Shown one piece after another: positions 1-8,476 of a stretch of DNA of 64,000 nucleotides (its first letter is position 1; each line of letters starts with the position of its first letter). Position numbers and translations under genes: made by a program. The notes beneath the pieces were generated by a model. It was not told the origin of the DNA. It made no database searches and saw only the letters and a program-made list of their open reading frames with translations. Source of the stretch: Mycobacterium terramassiliense (GTDB taxonomy: Bacteria; Actinomycetota; Actinomycetes; Mycobacteriales; Mycobacteriaceae); NCBI RefSeq assembly GCF_900157385.1, contig NZ_LT717701.1:1027772-1091771 (forward strand), written 5' to 3'.

Positions 1-3000
1 ATACCGCGATGATGGTCTTGGCGCCCATGGTGGCGAGTTGGCGGATCAGGTGTGGTCCGATGTTGCCGGTGGCGCCGATGACGAGCTGGCAGGCGTTGCC
101 GTCCAGCGTGACCGGTTCGGCGGGCAGGGTGCGCGGGTGCAGCCGGGGCACGAGCCGTTCGCCCCGGCGGTAGATGACCTGGTCTTCGCCGTCGGTGTTA
201 GTCGCCTCGCTGAGCACCTGCGCCGCGACCAGCTCGGGGGGCACGGAGGCATCGAAATCGAGGATGCCGCCCCAGATTTGGGGGTGTTCCAGGGCCAGGG
301 TGCGTCCCAGGCCCCAGAGCACCCCGTGCGCGGGGTTGGCGCGGTCGCCTTCGGCGACGGGTTGGGCGTTGCGGGTCACGATGAACAACTTGGCCGGCAT
401 GTCGGCCGCCACCATCGCGGCGGCCAGCATGCGCACCTCGTGAAACAGCCGATACGCCGTCTCGAGATCGAACAGCGTCCCTAAGTCGGACGGTGTGTAC
501 AACACACGATCGATGCCATTGAGCGCATGGATCAGCGACGTCTCTTCATCGAGGAGCGAGGCATCTGCGACGTCGACACGCGATTGCGGGCCCGCGAGCC
601 AGCGTAGCTCCGTGGCCAGCTCGGCATGGCCCACCGCCAACCAGCGACCTCCGGCGGCATCGGTATCGGACTTCGCACTGGCAAGGGGCTTCGCCGGCCA
701 GGTCATCGCATAGCACCAGCCGTCATGTTCGCCGTCCAGGCGCTCGGATGGTGCCGCAGTTGTGGACGGAGAACCGTTGTGGTGCTCGATATCTGACACT
801 TGCCGCGCTGCGCTCGTGGTGTTGGTCCAGTGGTGGGTGGTGTAGAGGTTGGTGCGGAAGGTGATGGTGTCGTCGGTGTCGCGGTGCAGGGTTGGCACGC
901 TGGTGTAGGTGGTGCCGTGTTGGGCGGTGTGCAGGGTGTCGAGGATGGCTTGGGTGAGCAGGGGGTGGGGGCTGATTTCGATGAAGGTGTGGTGGTTGGT
1001 TCCGGCGGTGGTGATGGCTTGTTGGAAGTGCACGGGGTTGCGCATGTTGGTGGCCCAGTGTGCGGCGTCGAAGACGGGCCCGGTGTCGGGGTTGTCATAG
1101 GTGGTGGAGATGATCGGGATGGCCGGTGTGCGCGGGGTGAGGTCGGCTAGTTCCGAGCGCATCTGAGGCTGCAGGGCGTCCATGGCCGGGTTGTGCGGGG
1201 CCACTTCGATGTTGACGCGGCTGGCGAAGCGGTTCTGTGCGCGGAGCTGAGCGATCAATTCCTCGATGTCATCGACGGGCCCGGAGATCACGGTTTGGCG
1301 CGGTGAGTTGTAGATCGCCAGTGTCACGTGTGGGTGCCCGGCGATGAGTTCGTGGGTGGCGGCGGCGTCGAGTTCGAGCAGGGCCATGGTGCCCTGACCG
1401 CACAGCGGTGCCATCAGCCGGGAGCGGGTCGCGGTGACCCGCAGTCCCTCGGCGGGGGTGAGCGCCCCGGCGGCCACCGCGGCGGCCACCTCGCCCATGG
1501 AGTGCCCGATCACCAGATCGGGGTGCACCCCGTAGGAGCGCCACAGCTGGGTCAGCGCCAGCTGCATGCCGATCACGCCGAGCTGAATCTGTTCGATACC
1601 GACCAGCTCCTTGCCGCCGGCGATGAGGTCGTGCAGGGAAAACCCGGCCTGGGCAACAAAGGTCGGCTCCAGCTCGCCCACGGCTGCGGTGAAGGCGGGT
1701 TCGTCGGCCAACAGCCGCCGGCCCATCCCGGCCCATTGGGACCCCCGACCCGAGTAGACAAAAACCGTGCCGGGCCCGGGCACGTTGTCGGTGGGGCCGA
1801 TCACCCCGGGGGCGTGCTGGCCCGCGGCCAGCGCCTGCAACCCGGCCAGCGCCTGGGCGCGGTGGCGGGCGACCACGGTGCCGAACCTGGCCTGGCGGGC
1901 ACGGTGATGATTCACCGTATGGGCCACCTGCGCCAACCCCACCCCGGCCCCAGCACCTTGCATCCACTCGGCCAACACCGACGCCGTCGCGGCCACCCGC
2001 TGGGATGTCTTACCCGACACCACCAACACCGAAACCCCACCATCGGACCCACCCCCAACCACAGGCGCCAACTCCTGACCCTGCTCAACCACCACATGCG
2101 CATTCGTCCCACCGAATCCGAACGAGGAAACCCCGGCCCGGCGCGAGCGGCCTGTGTCCGGCCAGTCAATCTGTGTATCAACGACTTTCATCCGCAAGTC
2201 GGCAAAGGAGATATGCGGGTTCGGGTTCTCGAATTGTTGATTCGGCGGGATCTGGCCATGTTGCATCGCCAGCACCGTCTTGATGAAGCCCGCGATCCCT
2301 GCCGCCGCCTCGGTGTGTCCGAGATTCGTCTTCACCGCACCAACGAGTAGGGGGGACTCCTCGGAACGTCCGCGACCCAGCACGGCGCCGAGAGCGCGCG
2401 CTTCGATCGGGTCGCCCAACAACGTTCCGGTCCCGTGCGTTTCGACATAATCCACGTCGCCCGGCTGCATCCCCGCGTTGGCATAGGCGGCGCGCAGCAC
2501 CGCCATTTGAGCCGCCGGGTTGGGAGCCATCAGGCCGTTGGAGCGGCCGTCCTGATTGACCGCGGAGCCGCGCACCACCGCCAATACGCGGTCCCTGTCT
2601 CGCACCGCGTCGGCGAGCCGCTTGAGCACCACCACCCCGGCGCCCTCACCGCGCACAAACCCATCGGCCGCCGCATCGAACGCGCGGCACTTACCCGTCG
2701 GAGACAATGCACCGACTTGGTCGAAGCCGCGAAATACCGCCGGGGACAACAACAGGTTCACACCGGCCGCGATCGCCAGATGGGAATCCCCGGTCCGCAG
2801 GCTTTGGCAGGCCAGATGAATAGCCACCAGCGAGGACGAGCAGGCGGTATCCACGGCCATCGACGGGCCGCGCAGGTCAAGGAAGTAGGAAAGGCGGTTG
2901 GCGATGATACTCATCGCGCCGCCGGTGTTGCTCCAACCGTCGACCTGACAGAAATCGTTGGAAGCGATAGCCCCGTATTCACTCAGGCATGCCCCGGCGA

Positions 3001-3655
3001 ATACTCCCGTCTGCGTCCGGCGCAGCGTGCTGGGCGCAATTCCCGCGTGCTCCAACGCTTCCCAGGCCACTTCCAACAGCAGGCGTTGTTGGGGGTCCAT
3101 CTTGGCCGCTTCGCTGGGCGAGATCTCGAAGAACTCCGCATCGAAGGCGTCGATGTCGGGCAGGAATGATCCCCAGCGAGTCGTGCGGGCCAGCGCTGCT
3201 GCCACCTCGGGTGAGCCGGTCGCGAATGGCCGCCACCGTTCGGGCGGCACTGGGCCAATCGAGCAGCCGCGCTCGCAGAGGAACTGCCACAACGCCCCAG
3301 GCCCCGAGATCCCCGGGAACCGGCACCCCATTCCGATCACAGCGATCGGCTCGTCGAGCGAGTTGGGGGCCCCACGCTTCGGAGCGGGGTCGGGTTCGGG
3401 CTCGGGCTCGGGTGCGGTGAGGTAGGCGGCCAACGCGTTGATCGTCGGGTGCTCCCAGAAATCGATCGGAGAGATGCTCTTGCCCAGCAACTCTGACAAC
3501 TCACCGGAAAGCACGACCGAATCGCGCGAGCTCACTCCGAGGTCCGCCAGTGACAGATCGGGGTCAACCTCATCCGGCGTGCAGCCGATATTGGTGACCA
3601 AGTAGTCGACCAGCCAGTGGCGGAGTTCGGCTTCGCTACCGATGCCTGACGTCAT
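1..3655 (-). CDS. ppsA: PpsA-like type I polyketide synthase (partial, C-terminus outside window)
   Basis: This is the first module of a modular PKS, predicted to extend a long-chain acyl group handed over by the neighbouring acyl-AMP ligase. About 1218 residues are visible and the frame stays open to the left edge. Domain order is an N-terminal ACP (residues 1-85, DLGVSSRD with the pantetheine serine at 43), KS (about 100-520, DTACSSSL with Cys272, then HGTGT and NLGHTEAAAG), AT (about 620-930, GHSMGE with Ser719), then directly a ketoreductase with GATGNIG near residue 1190. No DH or ER is seen. An N-terminal ACP followed by KS-AT-KR is the PpsA layout of the phthiocerol pathway. The ATG overlaps the fadD stop (ATGA), so the two are co-translated. 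Pks13 also starts with an ACP, but its layout and partners differ. Confidence 0.88.
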   Translation of the reverse strand, partial: MTSGIGSEAELRHWLVDYLVTNIGCTPDEVDPDLSLADLGVSSRDSVVLSGELSELLGKSISPIDFWEHPTINALAAYLTAPEPEPEPDPAPKRGAPNSLDEPIAVIGMGCRFPGISGPGALWQFLCERGCSIGPVPPERWRPFATGSPEVAAALARTTRWGSFLPDIDAFDAEFFEISPSEAAKMDPQQRLLLEVAWEALEHAGIAPSTLRRTQTGVFAGACLSEYGAIASNDFCQVDGWSNTGGAMSIIANRLSYFLDLRGPSMAVDTACSSSLVAIHLACQSLRTGDSHLAIAAGVNLLLSPAVFRGFDQVGALSPTGKCRAFDAAADGFVRGEGAGVVVLKRLADAVRDRDRVLAVVRGSAVNQDGRSNGLMAPNPAAQMAVLRAAYANAGMQPGDVDYVETHGTGTLLGDPIEARALGAVLGRGRSEESPLLVGAVKTNLGHTEAAAGIAGFIKTVLAMQHGQIPPNQQFENPNPHISFADLRMKVVDTQIDWPDTGRSRRAGVSSFGFGGTNAHVVVEQGQELAPVVGGGSDGGVSVLVVSGKTSQRVAATASVLAEWMQGAGAGVGLAQVAHTVNHHRARQARFGTVVARHRAQALAGLQALAAGQHAPGVIGPTDNVPGPGTVFVYSGRGSQWAGMGRRLLADEPAFTAAVGELEPTFVAQAGFSLHDLIAGGKELVGIEQIQLGVIGMQLALTQLWRSYGVHPDLVIGHSMGEVAAAVAAGALTPAEGLRVTATRSRLMAPLCGQGTMALLELDAAATHELIAGHPHVTLAIYNSPRQTVISGPVDDIEELIAQLRAQNRFASRVNIEVAPHNPAMDALQPQMRSELADLTPRTPAIPIISTTYDNPDTGPVFDAAHWATNMRNPVHFQQAITTAGTNHHTFIEISPHPLLTQAILDTLHTAQHGTTYTSVPTLHRDTDDTITFRTNLYTTHHWTNTTSAARQVSDIEHHNGSPSTTAAPSERLDGEHDGWCYAMTWPAKPLASAKSDTDAAGGRWLAVGHAELATELRWLAGPQSRVDVADASLLDEETSLIHALNGIDRVLYTPSDLGTLFDLETAYRLFHEVRMLAAAMVAADMPAKLFIVTRNAQPVAEGDRANPAHGVLWGLGRTLALEHPQIWGGILDFDASVPPELVAAQVLSEATNTDGEDQVIYRRGERLVPRLHPRTLPAEPVTLDGNACQLVIGATGNIGPHLIRQLATMGAKTIIAV

Positions 3656-5400
3656 ACCGTCAGGTCCAGGCGCTCGAACCCGTCGCTCCGATACCGTTCG
3701 ACGCAGGTTGAACGCCGGATCTTGCCGCTTGTAGTGATTGGAATCGAACCAGGAGCCACCAGAACAAGGTCCGCAACGCGCAGGCCATGTGCTTTCGCTA
3801 TCGCCGAGGTGACTTCGCGCTTCACCGACCGAAGTTTGGCGGTGGCTTCCTCCGCGGTTCCGCGGCTCTTCAGTTCAATGACCGCCACCAGTAGTTCGCT
3901 GATGTCGGTCGGTACAGCGATCGCCGCACAGCGGCCTCCCGTGATCTCTTGAATGGTCGCCTCGATGTCATCGGGTGAGTGGTTTCGCCCATCGACGATG
4001 AGAAGGTCTTTGATGCGGCCCACGATGAACAGTTCGCCGTCGGAGAAGAAGCCCAAATCGCCGGTTCTGAGCCACGGCCGCCGCGCGGTCTCCAGCGATG
4101 GGTCGAGCAGCTCCGCGCCGAACGTGTGCGCCGACGCATGCGGATTTCGCCAGTAACCGTCGGCGACGTTGTCGCCGTGGATCCAGATCTCCCCGACCTT
4201 GCCGGCGGGGTTCTCGACTCGGGTCTCCGGGTCGACGATCCGCACTGTGACAGCACGAGGTACGCCGCAGCTGACCAGATCGACACCGACCTGGTCACCG
4301 GATGGCTGCGCATAGCCGGCCGACAGCTTCTGGTAGTCGAATCGGGCGGTTGTTGGCGGCCGCCCCGGCGGATTCGACGCCGCGTACACCGTCGCTTCCG
4401 CGAGTCCATACCCCGGCTTCAACGCGGTGTCGCGCAGGTTGAACCGGGCGAAGCGCTCGATGAAACGCTTGAGCGTAGCCGCGTGGACGCGTTCGGCACC
4501 GAAGGCGAACGTGTGGACGTGCCCCAGGTCCAGCCCGGCCATATCCTCGTCGGTGGTACGTCTTACAACCAGTTCATAGGCGAAGTTGGGGCCCCCAGTG
4601 TAGGTCCGAGTGTTGCGGGCCGCCAACTGCATCCACCGGGCCGGCTTCTGCAGAAACGCCATCGGACTCATGAATACGACGCGACGTCCCGCCACTATCG
4701 GGAGTGCTATGCCGCTCATCAGACCCAGGTCGTGGTAAAAGGGCAGCCATATGACGATCGTGGTGTCCGGCGGCGCTGCGTTGCCGTGATCCTCGAAAGT
4801 GTCGGAGATCAACTGCGTCATATTCGCCATCACGTTTTGGTGGGTGACCACAACACCGGCCGGTGTGCGGGTCGAGCCGGAGGTGTACTGAAGATAGGCC
4901 GGTCCGGAACGGGAATGGGTTAGTGGAGGCAGTTCGCGCGGCGAATCCAAGTCGAGCAGGTCGACTTCGATGACGAACGGAGTCGGCCAACCCTCGTGTC
5001 CGCCGGCATATTTCGTCACCTCGCCAACAACGGCGGAAGTCGTCAGAATGGCGACCGGGTTGCAATCCCGCAGCACGGAGGAAATCCGGTCGTCGTGAAC
5101 ACCGAATTGCGGTGTTGAGAGTGGAACCGCGATGAGGCCAGCCTGAAGCGCCCCAAGGAATGCGACGACGTACTCCAGTCCCTGGGGGGCGACAATCGCG
5201 ACCCTGTCGCCCGGCGACCCGCACAGTGCGAGCTCTTCAGCAACGGTGCAAGCGCGCCGGAACAGTTGTGACCATGTCAGGCTTTCAGTAAACCCGGACT
5301 GGTCATGCTCGTAGTCGATGTATGTGAACGCCAACGCATCCGGCTGTTGGTCGGCCCGCTCCCGCAGCAGAGCGACGATGGACGAGTCGGTTTGCACCAT
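3652..5400 (-). CDS. fadD26: FadD26-like long-chain fatty acyl-AMP ligase (FAAL)
   Basis: It adenylates a long-chain fatty acid and passes the acyl-AMP to the N-terminal ACP of the adjacent PKS. The 582 residues match the FadD26/28 size. Visible motifs are the AMP-binding loop YTSGSTRTPAG, the A5-like GYGLAEAT, the TGDLG hinge region, RIKDLLIVDGRNH and a C-terminal TTSGKIRR lysine motif. I chose the ATG at 5400 because GGAAGG lies six bases upstream; an in-frame ATG at 5442 would add 14 residues. It overlaps the ppsA start by four bases. The leader of about 490 bp upstream contains three 22-bp repeats and is the likely control region. FadD29 or FadD32 are alternatives, but tesA on one side and a PpsA-type enzyme on the other favour FadD26. 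Confidence 0.9.
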   Translation of the reverse strand: MVQTDSSIVALLRERADQQPDALAFTYIDYEHDQSGFTESLTWSQLFRRACTVAEELALCGSPGDRVAIVAPQGLEYVVAFLGALQAGLIAVPLSTPQFGVHDDRISSVLRDCNPVAILTTSAVVGEVTKYAGGHEGWPTPFVIEVDLLDLDSPRELPPLTHSRSGPAYLQYTSGSTRTPAGVVVTHQNVMANMTQLISDTFEDHGNAAPPDTTIVIWLPFYHDLGLMSGIALPIVAGRRVVFMSPMAFLQKPARWMQLAARNTRTYTGGPNFAYELVVRRTTDEDMAGLDLGHVHTFAFGAERVHAATLKRFIERFARFNLRDTALKPGYGLAEATVYAASNPPGRPPTTARFDYQKLSAGYAQPSGDQVGVDLVSCGVPRAVTVRIVDPETRVENPAGKVGEIWIHGDNVADGYWRNPHASAHTFGAELLDPSLETARRPWLRTGDLGFFSDGELFIVGRIKDLLIVDGRNHSPDDIEATIQEITGGRCAAIAVPTDISELLVAVIELKSRGTAEEATAKLRSVKREVTSAIAKAHGLRVADLVLVAPGSIPITTSGKIRRSTCVERYRSDGFERLDLTV

Positions 5401-5892
5401 CCCTTGCCTTCCATATTCGCTGTCGGCGTTCATTGTGGGCACGCCCTGTATGTCCCGCCTCTCGGGCGGCTTTGCGCGTCACGTGGAACGCCCGTGGCCG
5501 CGGCACCTGCTAGGTGGGGCCCAGACAACCAGTCTCCGGAAGAAAATAAGCGATCCTTCAGAAGGAAATGGTGCGATTTCGGAAATCCGCGGCGTTTCAC
5601 AACGCGGATCCGTGGGCGATCCTGATCGGCATCAACCGTTTGTAGGTGAACAACTCCTGATCGCAGGCGGTAATTGCTTGAAAATGAAAGTAAAATTGCT
5701 TGAAATCGAAAATAATTTTGCTTGAAATTGACAATAAGTCAGTAGTCCAGGTGGCCGAATGGCTAGCAAACGAGGACAGGATGGCGAGGCCGGTCCATTT
5801 CGAGCGGGCGTACCGCTCCGTGCGCGGCGGTTCCTGCATGGGCTGCCCATCCGCGTGTCCACGGGTTCGCCGACGCCGATCTCTTCGGCTAA
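5401..5892. promoter_or_regulatory. fadD26-ppsA leader region, no gene seen
   Basis: These 490 bases separate the tesA stop from the fadD start. The half near 5640-5745 is strongly AT-rich against a GC-rich background and holds the tandem repeats listed separately. The small reading frames here have no convincing protein composition. In M. tuberculosis a small gene (Rv2929) sits between tesA and fadD26; I see no clear counterpart. The stretch most likely holds the promoter for fadD26-ppsA, though no single -10/-35 pair stands out. Confidence 0.5.
5674..5739 (-). repeat. Three tandem 22-bp AT-rich direct repeats
   Basis: Three imperfect copies occupy 5674-5695, 5696-5717 and 5718-5739. On the plus strand each begins TTGCTTGAAA and continues with an A-rich tail. 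The 22-bp period equals about two helical turns, so the conserved TTGCTTGAAA blocks would lie on the same face of the DNA. They lie about 270-340 bp upstream of the fadD start. There are no spacers, so this is not CRISPR. A regulator or nucleoid-protein binding array is an inference. Confidence 0.75.
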
Positions 5893-6633
5893 CTATGGTC
5901 GGTGCGGCTCGACTGTCCTGCCCTCGATGTCCCTCACCAGGGCAGGCAGGTTGTTGTTGAGGTAAAAGTGGTCGCCGGGGAAGACCCGGATGGAGAACTC
6001 GTCGGTGGTGCGCTCGGACCAAGCGATCATGTTCTCCTGGGCAACGATGACGTCGTTGTCGCCGACGAATGCGTGAATCGGACACGACACCGTCACTTCC
6101 GGCGGGCGGGTGTAACCCGCGATGGTGCGGACGCTTTGCAGCGTTGGCATCATCCTCGATGCGAATTCGTCGTTGGCCAGGAGCTCAGGGGTTGTGCCGG
6201 CCACTCTGGCAACCAAGCTCAAGATGTCATGATCGGATCCCTGGAGCTCCTTGTGTCGGATGTGGCCCGGTGCGGCGCACGACGAGACAAACAGGGCGGC
6301 GATGGGATGTCCCGCCGACTGGAATCTCAGCGCCACTTCAAAGGCGACGAGTCCGCCCATGCTGTGCCCGAAAAAGGCCGCCGCACCGTCGGCGTCCGCC
6401 GACGGTGCCATCATGGTGAAGATCTTGTCGGCTAGGTCGGGGATGCTTATCAGTTGCGTGAGGCCCCGTTCGCGCCGCTCCGGGTACTGCACGGCGACCC
6501 GCCTGATATCCGCCGAGAACGCTTTGGCGAAGGGCGCGTAAAAGGTCGCAGACCCGCCAGCATGAGGAAATATGTAGAGCGTCGCTGGCGCCAGCTGCGC
6601 TTCGTCCTTAGCTCGGTCGGTGCGCTCGTCCAC
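5893..6633 (-). CDS. tesA: TesA-like type II thioesterase
   Basis: This is an alpha/beta-hydrolase thioesterase that partners modular PKSs and releases or edits acyl chains. The 246 residues carry the nucleophile elbow GHSMGG (Ser91), an acid in FVGDNDVIV (about residue 196) and the catalytic histidine in GDHFYL (about residue 223). N-terminal FPHAGGS is typical of the TesA/GrsT family. It is transcribed towards fadD26 and ppsA, the same order as tesA-(Rv2929)-fadD26-ppsA in M. tuberculosis. No signal peptide is seen, so it is cytosolic. It could instead serve an NRPS, but none is in view. Confidence 0.88.
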   Translation of the reverse strand: MDERTDRAKDEAQLAPATLYIFPHAGGSATFYAPFAKAFSADIRRVAVQYPERRERGLTQLISIPDLADKIFTMMAPSADADGAAAFFGHSMGGLVAFEVALRFQSAGHPIAALFVSSCAAPGHIRHKELQGSDHDILSLVARVAGTTPELLANDEFASRMMPTLQSVRTIAGYTRPPEVTVSCPIHAFVGDNDVIVAQENMIAWSERTTDEFSIRVFPGDHFYLNNNLPALVRDIEGRTVEPHRP

Positions 6634-6831
6634 TGGGCAAGCCTATCCAAGTGCGCTCGCCGTTTGGTTTCGATCTGACCGCCCCCGGACCGACGCGTCG
6701 TTGAACGGAGTGCCGGGGGACGACGCTTTCACCGAGGCGAATTGATTCGGCCATTTCCGGAGCGGCGACGGCTGAATCGCGAGAGAATCGACGGGAGTCT
6801 CGCACGAAGTCGACAGTGGGGAGCGGCGGCG

Positions 6832-7065
6832 ATGGCCTCACCGAAATCAATCTGCGTGGCCTGCGGCAAACCCATCGGACGATCCCGCCTGACCATATGT
6901 AGCGACTGCAACAAACGGATCCATCCGGATTGCTTCTGCTTCTCGGTGTCCAGCGGCTCCAAGCCTGATCCGAACTGCCCGGTGCATGGCGATGCCGGCC
7001 CGCAACAACAAGGTGTCCCGGCCTCCTCGGAGCCCGTTGCTGGATCCAAAGACGATCCGAGCTAA
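6832..7065 (+). CDS. Small Cys/His-rich putative zinc-binding protein
   Basis: I do not recognise this 77-residue protein. It contains CVACGKP, CSDC, a HPDC element and a final CPVH, giving C-x2-C ... C-x2-C-x4-H-x2-C ... C-x2-H. That is enough ligands for one or two zinc ions in a ribbon or RING/B-box-like arrangement. The tail is Pro/Ser/Gly-rich and looks disordered. The start at 6832 sits just before the Cys-rich part; upstream in-frame starts exist, but that sequence has no protein character. It is divergent from tesA with a gap of about 200 bp. It could be a DNA-binding or protein-interaction module, or a decayed fragment. Confidence 0.5.
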   Translation: MASPKSICVACGKPIGRSRLTICSDCNKRIHPDCFCFSVSSGSKPDPNCPVHGDAGPQQQGVPASSEPVAGSKDDPS

Positions 7066-7826
7066 TGGTCAGACGCCCGTCGTCCCGGGAATTCGCTTGA
7101 CGAGCGGCCAGCTGTCGGTCATGACCCGACCGCGCCGGCGACCTCGAATCCGGAAATCCCACACGGCGATTTTGCCGCCTCCTTCCACGCCATTCTGCAT
7201 AGGATTAGAACAAATGCCGTTCGCATTAAACACGTGAGCTCCAACCATTTATGCAGCTATCGAAATGAGGGCACTCATTCGCGGCACTATCGCAATTGGC
7301 CGCGGTTGGTTGATGCGATTTTTGCTGGTGCATGGGGTTAACCGTCAGGGGCCGCGGCTCAGCAGAATAAGGGTGCAGTGATCACGGAATCTGTTGGCCC
7401 ACAATTGCTTACGTGATCGTGGCGGTACGACATGACCCTCTGCCTGACCAAGACGCCGCGATTCTCGAAACCCGGGCACCGCGCCTGGATTCGATCCGGC
7501 TCAGGGCCGGGCGGAGAAGTTTGCGCAGAGTGCCGGTCACGTCTACGTGAGCCCCACTTGACGCCGATCGCGGGCGCTAGCCGGGCCTTGCACCGGCCCG
7601 ATTGCCTGCAGTGGGCCATTTGTGTTCGGCCACAAATTATTTCGTATATGAAGTATCGCATTCCGACCCCCGTGCTTGTCGCTACCCACGTTGACTACCC
7701 GTCATCGACGCGAACAACGACCATGTTTATTTCACTTTGAAGTAACTGGCATCACGATTATCCGGTGCAGCCAAAGACGTGGCAGCATAGTTTGCGGTCG
7801 GCGCAGGACGAGCATGGGAGGCACGG
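7066..7826. other. 760-bp intergenic stretch, no gene seen
   Basis: I find no reading frame with convincing composition, no RNA gene and no clear repeat. Parts (about 7180-7330 and 7640-7780) are AT-richer than the surroundings, as expected for old mobile or horizontally acquired DNA. The last 15 bases contain GGGAGGC, the ribosome binding site of the PE gene. Confidence 0.4.
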
Positions 7827-8162
7827 ATGACGTTCCTCGTTGCTGCAACGCAGCAAATAGCTGATGCTGCAACAAATTTGGCAAACATCGGCTCGGTCAT
7901 CACGTCGTCGAACACTACGGCGGGATCAGCGATCACCGGTGTAATGCCGCCGGCGGCCGATGAGGTCTCCACGCAGATTGCCACGCTGTTTTCTCACTGC
8001 GCCACGCGCTATCAGCAGCTCAGTGCGTCAGCGGTAGCGTTCCACGACCAATTTGTCCAAATGTTGGCGGCAGGAGCCAACACGTACGCCGCCGCTGACG
8101 CGAACTCCGCGCAGACCATGGCGAGCGCCAGCTCGAACACAGTCAACACTGCACTCACCTAG
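7827..8162 (+). CDS. PE family protein (orphan, ends at an in-frame amber stop)
   Basis: This 111-residue PE domain is the ESX-secreted helical hairpin of mycobacteria. The family pattern is clear: an N-terminal M-T-F-V/L-like start, the NLANIGS region, PAADEVS, FSHCATRYQQLSA, AFHDQFVQ and YAAAD (Tyr87-Asp91), which is the YxxxD/E type VII secretion signal. GGGAGGC lies seven bases before the ATG. No PPE partner gene follows, so its pairing partner would have to be elsewhere. The frame continues sensibly past the TAG stop (see the next entry), so the present protein is a truncated version of a longer PE protein. The domain itself is complete and could still be made and secreted. Confidence 0.8.
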   Translation: MTFLVAATQQIADAATNLANIGSVITSSNTTAGSAITGVMPPAADEVSTQIATLFSHCATRYQQLSASAVAFHDQFVQMLAAGANTYAAADANSAQTMASASSNTVNTALT

Positions 8163-8446
8163 ATCGAGCAGATTCAGATCGAGATCGAGCGGGTTCAGAT
8201 TGGGTGCACTACCAACCTGGTCAACGGTGAACTCGGGTTCAATCAAACATTGGTGGGCACCGAGCTCGCGCTCGAGCAGGCGGTGTTTGGCACCACTGCT
8301 GCGCTGAACGGCGCGCTGAACCGCGGCCTCAACGGGGGAACTTGATGTTTGGCACTGGCGAACACGTCGTCAACTCGATCTTCGGGGCTCAAGTCCCGAC
8401 GAACTTCACCTCCAGCCTGTTGGCTGGTACCGGCCGCCGCTTGTGA
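8163..8446 (+). pseudogene. Decayed C-terminal part of the PE protein
   Basis: Directly after the amber stop the same frame reads on for 60 codons without interruption (LVNGELGFNQTLVGTELA ... NGALNRGLNGG) to a TGA at 8343-8345. A second frame then continues with FGAQVPTNFTSSLLAGTG to a TGA at 8444-8446. Both pieces resemble the C-terminal part of short PE proteins as I recall them. One nonsense change plus one frameshift therefore explains the region. Annotated as a remnant, not as separate genes. Confidence 0.65.
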
Positions 8447-8476
8447 GAACGTCGTCGCACCATCAGACTGGCTGAT

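Noticed and set aside
38..3425. Long plus-strand reading frames over the PKS
   Set aside because: They are shadows. The minus-strand frame has continuous ACP-KS-AT-KR motifs in one phase over the whole stretch.
5674..5739. CRISPR array
   Set aside because: Only three contiguous 22-bp units without spacers and no cas genes.
7066..7826. Several 60-110 codon frames before the PE gene
   Set aside because: Composition is unlike a protein, there is no ribosome site, and no family is recognisable.
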